From a virus, in the IMG/VR virus record IMGVR_UViG_3300043772_001662, positions 1 to 24,473 of that record: a DNA stretch of 24,473 bases; one strand, written 5' to 3'. Below are positions 20,392-24,473 of this stretch, in pieces. How positions within the stretch are numbered: the stretch's first letter is position 1; the number at the start of each line of letters is the position of its first letter. Both the position numbers and the translations under genes were made by a program. A model generated the notes under the pieces. It had not been told where the DNA came from, searched no databases, and saw only the letters and a list, made by a program, of their open reading frames with translations.

Positions 20392-21525
20392 TTAATGTGA
20401 ATCACCGTAATTATTTTTCTCACTTGCTATCAAATAATCAGGGTTAATGATTTTAGCAATTTTGTGTCTACTACCATCCAAAGATTTAACAACAACACCT
20501 TCGTGAGGAACTTTAGTCCCTTGAATATAGTTACCGAACACGTATTTATCTTGTTTTTCTTTTGACCAAGGACCTGAATATAATGTTTCAACCTCATCTA
20601 ATTCTAAACATTGGAAGTGTGTTGTTTGACTTAAATTATCTTCATAATGTCCATCAACCTCAACATCAAAACCAGCAAAACGAATCTCCGTTAAACCATA
20701 ATCATAATTCTTTTGGATTCCGTGTCCGAAGATCTCACCATAGATAATAAAACCAGAACCTATCCCATCAGGTGAATAAACATCTTTAACGTGATCCCAA
20801 AGTTTTCTACGAATATCGTATTTTATTGCTATGTCTTCCCACACATTTCTATCATAAAATCCTTGTGAATCAGAACCTTTTTCTACATTATGGCTACCCA
20901 CAACATATTCATATCCAATCCATTGATTACCAAACCATCCACGAATCTTATCTAAGAATGAAAGTTTTTTCTTCCTTACAATTCCGTAACGAGCATTGGT
21001 CCCGTGTAATTTACGAGTAATACATACCTCATCGTCCTCATTAAACATATCCGGTACATTTTTCATATTTGGGAATTTGTAGTAAACGTGGAAGTTAGGG
21101 TTTTGGTGGTACTTGAATTTTCTACCCCCAACACTCATCTCAACCATCTTAACTGGTGGTTCGTATTTGGTGATACCTAATAGTTCCATTAAATCTTCTC
21201 CTTCTGTAAGAGTGGGGTATTTTCTTAAAGCAGGAATAGTATTCTTACTCATAATTAAACACTCAGAGTAAACTTTACGAAGTTTAACGGTACGAACTCT
21301 TTGACCTTTTCTTAGGTAATTAGTTACACCCATTAAATCAGATAATTCAACGGGGATTACCGCATCGGTAGTTGCAACAACAACCTTATCACCAACACTG
21401 TATTCACCTTTCTTAGTAATGGCTTGCCAACCACCAACCAATGCAAGTTCAATGTTATCCGCACCTTCTATTGGTATAATCTCTCCGATTATTCCAACAT
21501 AACATACACTATTTAAATTTTCCAT
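20392..21525 (-). CDS. RNA ligase, DRB0094 (Rnl5-like) family
   Basis: This 377-residue protein has the DRB0094-type layout: an N-terminal OB-like domain (about 1-115), then a nucleotidyltransferase domain. The adenylated lysine is K172 in ITRKLHGTNAR (motif I, KxHG). Motif III is GFIIYGEIFG, motif IV is EGVVVKS and motif V is KIAKIINPDYL. Family enzymes join 3'-OH and 5'-phosphate ends, with ATP, where the 3'-OH strand is RNA. Length and all catalytic motifs are complete. It is probably the sealing step of phage RNA repair, together with the kinase fragment at the right edge and the cREC and HAD proteins. Confidence 0.93.
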   Translation of the reverse strand: MENLNSVCYVGIIGEIIPIEGADNIELALVGGWQAITKKGEYSVGDKVVVATTDAVIPVELSDLMGVTNYLRKGQRVRTVKLRKVYSECLIMSKNTIPALRKYPTLTEGEDLMELLGITKYEPPVKMVEMSVGGRKFKYHQNPNFHVYYKFPNMKNVPDMFNEDDEVCITRKLHGTNARYGIVRKKKLSFLDKIRGWFGNQWIGYEYVVGSHNVEKGSDSQGFYDRNVWEDIAIKYDIRRKLWDHVKDVYSPDGIGSGFIIYGEIFGHGIQKNYDYGLTEIRFAGFDVEVDGHYEDNLSQTTHFQCLELDEVETLYSGPWSKEKQDKYVFGNYIQGTKVPHEGVVVKSLDGSRHKIAKIINPDYLIASEKNNYGDSH

Positions 21526-21535
21526 TTCTTATTTT

Positions 21536-21907
21536 TTAATTAATATCATACAATCCGTTTTTTTGATCCTCTTCCATCATTTTTATCAAAAGAGCCTCTC
21601 TACTATATTTTCTAATTAACTTGAACGTCTCTTTGATATCTGTAAAATCAGATGGTGGTGTATCGTTTCTCACAGGAAGAAAAATTATAGTAAATCCGTG
21701 ATTTCCCGCAAACTTTTCTTTTACTCTGATACCACAGATTTCATCAATATAAACCCACGGGTAATTACCTGAAAGTTTAACTTCAATTCCAATTTTTTTC
21801 AATCTTTCAACAAACCTTGTGATCTTATCACCGGTTTTCTTTACATTAGTTTCTGTTTCCATTTCTATATAAGTTCCAAATTTAGTTTCTCTCTTCTTTT
21901 GATCCAT
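21536..21907 (-). CDS. Hypothetical phage protein
   Basis: This 123-residue protein has a charged N-terminal helix (DQKKRETKFGTYIEMETE) and then a beta-rich core, VKLSGNYPWVYIDEICGIRVKEKF and GFTIIFLPVRN, and a C-terminal helix FKLIRKYSREALLIKMMEE. The core looks like a small mixed sheet with a conserved-looking Pro-Trp-Val-Tyr strand; I cannot assign a family. It lies 10 nt before the RNA ligase and is probably co-transcribed with it. Its start overlaps the preceding gene by 26 nt. Confidence 0.75.
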   Translation of the reverse strand: MDQKKRETKFGTYIEMETETNVKKTGDKITRFVERLKKIGIEVKLSGNYPWVYIDEICGIRVKEKFAGNHGFTIIFLPVRNDTPPSDFTDIKETFKLIRKYSREALLIKMMEEDQKNGLYDIN

Positions 21908-22064
21908 AACATTCCAATTTTTTATTAGTTATATTCCACAAATCTTTTTTTCCTTCCGTCATATGACAATTATGTTTCTTTCCCGTTCTTTTACCAAACT
22001 CTACAATCATATCATTATGTCGGTTACGAATGGTATGAGGACATTCTTTACAGGGTTTTTTCAT
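21882..22064 (-). CDS. Small Cys/His-rich protein
   Basis: This 60-residue protein begins MKKPCKECPHTIRNRHND and contains HNCHM and a later LECYGS. The C-x2-C, H-x-C-H and Cys spacing suggests a zinc-binding mini-domain. It has no enzyme motif. It overlaps the previous gene's stop as ATGA and runs 26 nt into the next gene. The pattern of metal-binding residues makes it convincing as a real gene despite its length. Confidence 0.75.
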   Translation of the reverse strand: MKKPCKECPHTIRNRHNDMIVEFGKRTGKKHNCHMTEGKKDLWNITNKKLECYGSKEERN

Positions 22065-22294
22065 TTCTTATCTAAGATTGAATCAACATATTCTTTTGCA
22101 TCTTTCAACTTTTCAAAGTCATATTTAACATCATTAATGTTAACAACATATGATTGCCACTTAGTGAATCTCTTATCGTCTTTCTGAAATGTGCGCGGGT
22201 CTCTACGTCTGAAATAATCTTTGACTTTTGATCCTTCAAACTTTGTGATTATTACACCACGATATTCCCTTTTAGTTTCTTTAGTTGTCCACAT
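22061..22294 (-). CDS. Small basic hypothetical protein
   Basis: This 77-residue basic protein has an Arg/Lys-rich first half (REYRGVIITKFEGSKVKDYFRRRDPRTF), a strand KWQSYVVNINDVKYDF and a closing helix. It may bind nucleic acid. It is the first gene after the promoter at 22300-22331 and would head the transcript that includes the RNA ligase. I do not recognise a family. Confidence 0.72.
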   Translation of the reverse strand: MWTTKETKREYRGVIITKFEGSKVKDYFRRRDPRTFQKDDKRFTKWQSYVVNINDVKYDFEKLKDAKEYVDSILDKK

Positions 22295-22299
22295 AGAAA

Positions 22300-22331
22300 C
22301 AAAGGTAATAAATTAATTTGGATTTGACAAA
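22300..22331 (-). promoter_or_regulatory. Bacteroidota-type promoter for the RNA ligase unit
   Basis: Minus-strand TTTG (22331-22328), 20 nt, then TACCTTTG (22307-22300), which matches the -33/-7 consensus and repeats the exact 20-nt spacing seen at 1162-1193. The -7 element ends 5 nt before the ATG at 22294, so the transcript would be leaderless or nearly so. Confidence 0.65.
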
Positions 22332-23567
22332 CTATTTTTTGAATTTAAATTCGGTTTCTATTTTTCTTTTACCGTATTTTTTTTCCATCAGTTGTTGATG
22401 AAGTTCCCAATTGATTATAGATTCATTCATTGGTTGATCGTCTTCTGCCATTGCGTAAAGTTTACCTAGTTTTTTAATAATTTTGTTTGCGTCGTCAGAT
22501 AATTGTTTACATATATCTTTAAAGAACATAATAGGATCATCATCATACTTTGTCAAATAGTTGATGAATTTTTGTCTTACTTTTTGTAAGTTTTTTTCTT
22601 CTTCATCTTGCGGAAGTAATCCACCACCAAATGCATTATTAAATAAAGCCCTAATACCATATCTGTCTAAAGGTGTTGATGTCATTTGATCAAATAACTC
22701 AACGTTATTATTCACCAAGTTCACATAAACTAATTTTAATGTTATTTTAATCTTTTCGTCTTCAGTTAAATTTTCATTATATTGTCCAATATGTTTAATT
22801 AACGCATCCACTCTATCCATTTGTTCTTTTAAACCATCAATTAACTTTTCAAAACTATAATCCCTAATTTCTAAAATCTCTTTAAATGATCTGTCTTCTT
22901 TAAGGAAATTTAAAAACTTAGATTTTAAAATTTTCCTTTGTCTCATTCTTGACGCAAGTTCAGTTGGTCTAACTAAACTTTCGGCAACTTGCATAAAATA
23001 ATTGTACCTCATAAACTTATGGTCAATCTCAGGTATTCCAAACCTTAAATTTCCTTTAGAGTAAGTTTGGTATTGAGCGTCTTTACCAATTAAATCAAAT
23101 TGTTTTTTCTGTTTGTCGTACTTATGTTTTAACTCATGAGCCAAAGTGGATTCAGTTTCAACACGATCTTGTGTAAATCTTTCATATAAATCTTCAGGTT
23201 CCCATTCATTACCAACGACAAATGTTATATGTAATTCTATTTCAGTATCTAATAACTGAACTTTTAATTGTATTTTTCTATTATAATTAAAATTTTGACC
23301 CATAGCCATAGATGCAAGTTCAGCCTTCCCATCATAACCTGGAATATGCTCAACATTAACATGAAGATCAAGTGAATCAATCTGATAATCCGAAATAGTT
23401 AAATCAACACTTTGGTTAAAAATATATTCGTCTTTTTTATAATCAATTCCCTTAATTAAATTTTCAACTATTTCATATAAATCTGATGCAGTATCTAAAA
23501 TACCTTCAGGAACCCCTAACGCTTCGTTAAGTATTTTGTATTGTGTTTCTGTTAATATAATCTTCAT
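22332..23567 (-). CDS. Putative virion zinc metalloprotease with capsid-targeting N-terminus
   Basis: This 411-residue protein contains a zincin signature, TLAHELKHKYD (141-151; H144, E145, H148), the HExxH zinc and catalytic motif. A later AESLVRPTELASR could supply the third ligand. The N-terminus MKIILTETQYKILNEALGV is 15 residues ending in LNE, closely resembling T4 capsid-targeting peptides that the prohead protease removes after LxE. I infer a protease packaged in the head and ejected into the host. The C-terminal half is helical with acidic linkers, for example GGGLLPQDEEEKNL. No signal peptide is present. The substrate is unknown. A long stem-loop lies immediately upstream (23579-23612). 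Confidence 0.78.
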   Translation of the reverse strand: MKIILTETQYKILNEALGVPEGILDTASDLYEIVENLIKGIDYKKDEYIFNQSVDLTISDYQIDSLDLHVNVEHIPGYDGKAELASMAMGQNFNYNRKIQLKVQLLDTEIELHITFVVGNEWEPEDLYERFTQDRVETESTLAHELKHKYDKQKKQFDLIGKDAQYQTYSKGNLRFGIPEIDHKFMRYNYFMQVAESLVRPTELASRMRQRKILKSKFLNFLKEDRSFKEILEIRDYSFEKLIDGLKEQMDRVDALIKHIGQYNENLTEDEKIKITLKLVYVNLVNNNVELFDQMTSTPLDRYGIRALFNNAFGGGLLPQDEEEKNLQKVRQKFINYLTKYDDDPIMFFKDICKQLSDDANKIIKKLGKLYAMAEDDQPMNESIINWELHQQLMEKKYGKRKIETEFKFKK

Positions 23568-23578
23568 ACATATAAATA

Positions 23579-23612
23579 TGTTGGAGTTGTAATTTAACCC
23601 ACAACCCCAACA
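23579..23612 (-). terminator. Twelve-bp stem-loop spanning the stop of the phosphoesterase gene
   Basis: On the minus strand TGTTGGGGTTGT pairs with ACAACTCCAACA around a 10-nt loop that contains the TAA stop at 23594-23596. Pairing is complete on the minus-strand RNA with one G-U pair; the plus strand has a mismatch there, so it acts as RNA of the coding strand. It lacks a T-run, so it may be a terminator, an RNase processing site or a translation barrier rather than a classical terminator. Confidence 0.5.
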
Positions 23613-24247
23613 ATATCATCTAAATGGTGATCATCGTTCATCTCAGAGACAATATTTCTTTTATCCATCATGTGTACAATCTCGGTAATACTATATGGTT
23701 GGAGGTTGTTTCCATCCACACCAACGTCCAATCTTTTACCTTTACCCCATTTTCTACTTGCCGGTAAGTGAACGTGTCCGTGAAGGTGAACCACCCCTTT
23801 ATTAAGACCATTCCAACTTTCAAATGGATAGTGAGTCATCACAAAGTTTTCTCCACCAATGTTAACCTGTAGGTAATCACTAACAGATAAGAACATATCT
23901 TTAATGCCATCTCTATTGTTTTTGATATGGTGATCGTGATTACCAAGAACCAAGTGAATGTTTTTACATACCAATCGGTCCAAGAAGATTCTAATAAACT
24001 CAAAACCACCAAAAGCAACGTCACCCAACATAATTAAAGTGTCGTCTTGACCAACTTTAGAGTTGATGTTATCAACCAATGCGTTATTCATTAGTTCTAA
24101 CGTTGGGAAATTTCTTGTACTATGGTCTGGCACTTTCCCATCAGTAGTTCTCCAATCAGTTACACCTCTACAAATGTTTTTATGGTTGTAGTGGGGATCT
24201 GATGTGACCCACACTCTACCTGTCGTTAATATTTTATCAAATTTCAT
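23594..24247 (-). CDS. Calcineurin-like metallophosphoesterase
   Basis: This 217-residue protein shows the family motifs in order: VTSDPHYNH (14-22; D17, H19), LIMLGDVAF, LVLGNHDHH, FVMTHYPFE and HLHGHVHLP. This is the short bacterial-phage type of phosphoesterase. The protein is distinct from the one at 465-1157 in length and motif spacing. Its neighbours are the kinase fragment upstream (3 nt gap) and the zinc protease. A role in removing phosphates from RNA ends, beside the kinase and RNA ligase, is possible but not shown. Confidence 0.88.
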   Translation of the reverse strand: MKFDKILTTGRVWVTSDPHYNHKNICRGVTDWRTTDGKVPDHSTRNFPTLELMNNALVDNINSKVGQDDTLIMLGDVAFGGFEFIRIFLDRLVCKNIHLVLGNHDHHIKNNRDGIKDMFLSVSDYLQVNIGGENFVMTHYPFESWNGLNKGVVHLHGHVHLPASRKWGKGKRLDVGVDGNNLQPYSITEIVHMMDKRNIVSEMNDDHHLDDIVGVVG

Positions 24248-24250
24248 TTC

Positions 24251-24472
24251 TTAAATTTTAATTTCAAATCTATCTTTCATTAACTGTATTTTATCTTCAG
24301 GGACTCCGTGTTGATTAATCCCACCATGTCTATTCTCAACAATCACACAAAACACTTTATAATCAAATATTTCCGCCATATCAAAATACGGTTTCATTTC
24401 CCATTCTTGAGTAAATGTGTTTGAAACAACAATTACGTTATTAATATTTGCGGTATGATTTAATATCATCGC
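24251..24472 (-). CDS. C-terminal part of a P-loop polynucleotide/nucleoside kinase-like protein (5' end outside window)
   Basis: The frame is open to the window edge, so the visible 73 residues are probably the C-terminus of a longer gene; the ATG at 24469 is internal. IVVSNTFTQEWEMKPYFDMAE and NQHGVPEDKIQLMKDRFE match the second half of N4BP2-like kinase domains, in which an NT(F/N)T(Q)xWEM segment and a (N)xHGVPxExIxxM segment follow the P-loop. The ATP-binding P-loop itself would lie beyond position 24473. Such kinases can phosphorylate RNA 5'-OH ends. It supports a kinase-plus-ligase RNA repair set. Confidence 0.72.
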   Translation of the reverse strand, partial: AMILNHTANINNVIVVSNTFTQEWEMKPYFDMAEIFDYKVFCVIVENRHGGINQHGVPEDKIQLMKDRFEIKI

Positions 24473-24473
24473 A

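Noticed and set aside
1-24473. tRNA genes
   Set aside because: I looked for cloverleaf-like segments with the TTCGA-type T-loop in intergenic gaps and saw none; the gaps are too short. A tRNA-finding program would be needed to be certain.

Overview
This window looks like part of the genome of a large, AT-rich tailed phage that infects a member of the Bacteroidota, probably a Flavobacteriia-type host. All genes lie on the minus strand and are tightly packed, with 1-30 nt overlaps and gaps. Most are small phage-type proteins without obvious bacterial homologues. The host inference rests on three things: Bacteroidota-type promoter elements (TAnnTTTG, twice with a TTTG 20 nt upstream), no visible Shine-Dalgarno sequences (A-rich stretches precede the start codons), and low GC. 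A T4-like lifestyle is suggested by ThyA, RNA-repair enzymes, free-standing homing endonucleases, and N-termini that resemble T4 capsid-targeting peptides ending in an LxE site.

Layout from high to low coordinates, which is the direction of transcription. 24.5-22.3 kb: the end of a P-loop kinase, a metallophosphoesterase and a putative virion zinc metalloprotease. 22.3-20.4 kb: three small proteins and a DRB0094-type RNA ligase. 20.3-19.5 kb: a short basic ORF and an HNH homing endonuclease. 19.5-16.2 kb: a membrane protein, a KWCT-motif protein and a large Ala-rich, membrane-spanning, peptidoglycan-binding probable virion protein, with two terminators. 16.2-13.2 kb: many small proteins, a HAD phosphatase of the RNA-repair type and two small lipoproteins. 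13.2-10.4 kb: a CCA-adding-type nucleotidyltransferase, a methyltransferase and a glycosyltransferase. 10.3-8.9 kb: an unknown protein and a GIY-YIG homing endonuclease. 8.9-7.0 kb: the repeat-array gene. 7.0-0 kb: small proteins, a cREC-type protein, ThyA, a DUF2452-like protein, ClpP, a second metallophosphoesterase and a partial RmlC-like epimerase.

The most unusual object is the 632-codon gene at 6988-8886. After a 90-residue N-terminal domain it consists of 25 copies of a conserved 12-codon motif (VEDTIQNGVKHT). The copies are separated by 10-codon segments that are all different from one another. In DNA terms this is a 36-bp repeat with 30-bp unique spacers, the geometry of a type II or type VI-B CRISPR array. 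Yet it stays open in one frame for about 1.6 kb, and its only two spacer-length changes are exactly minus 3 and plus 3 nt. I read it as a coding array with hypervariable inserts, not a conventional CRISPR locus. How nearly identical repeats coexist with unrelated spacers is unexplained.

A second theme is RNA repair. The RNA ligase, partial kinase, cREC protein, HAD phosphatase and CCA-adding-type enzyme could together mend tRNAs or other RNAs cut by host anticodon nucleases. A third theme is surface sugar modification (RmlC-like epimerase, glycosyltransferase, methyltransferase). No tRNA gene, rRNA gene, insertion sequence or plus-strand gene was recognised, and no gene-free stretch exceeds 300 nt.
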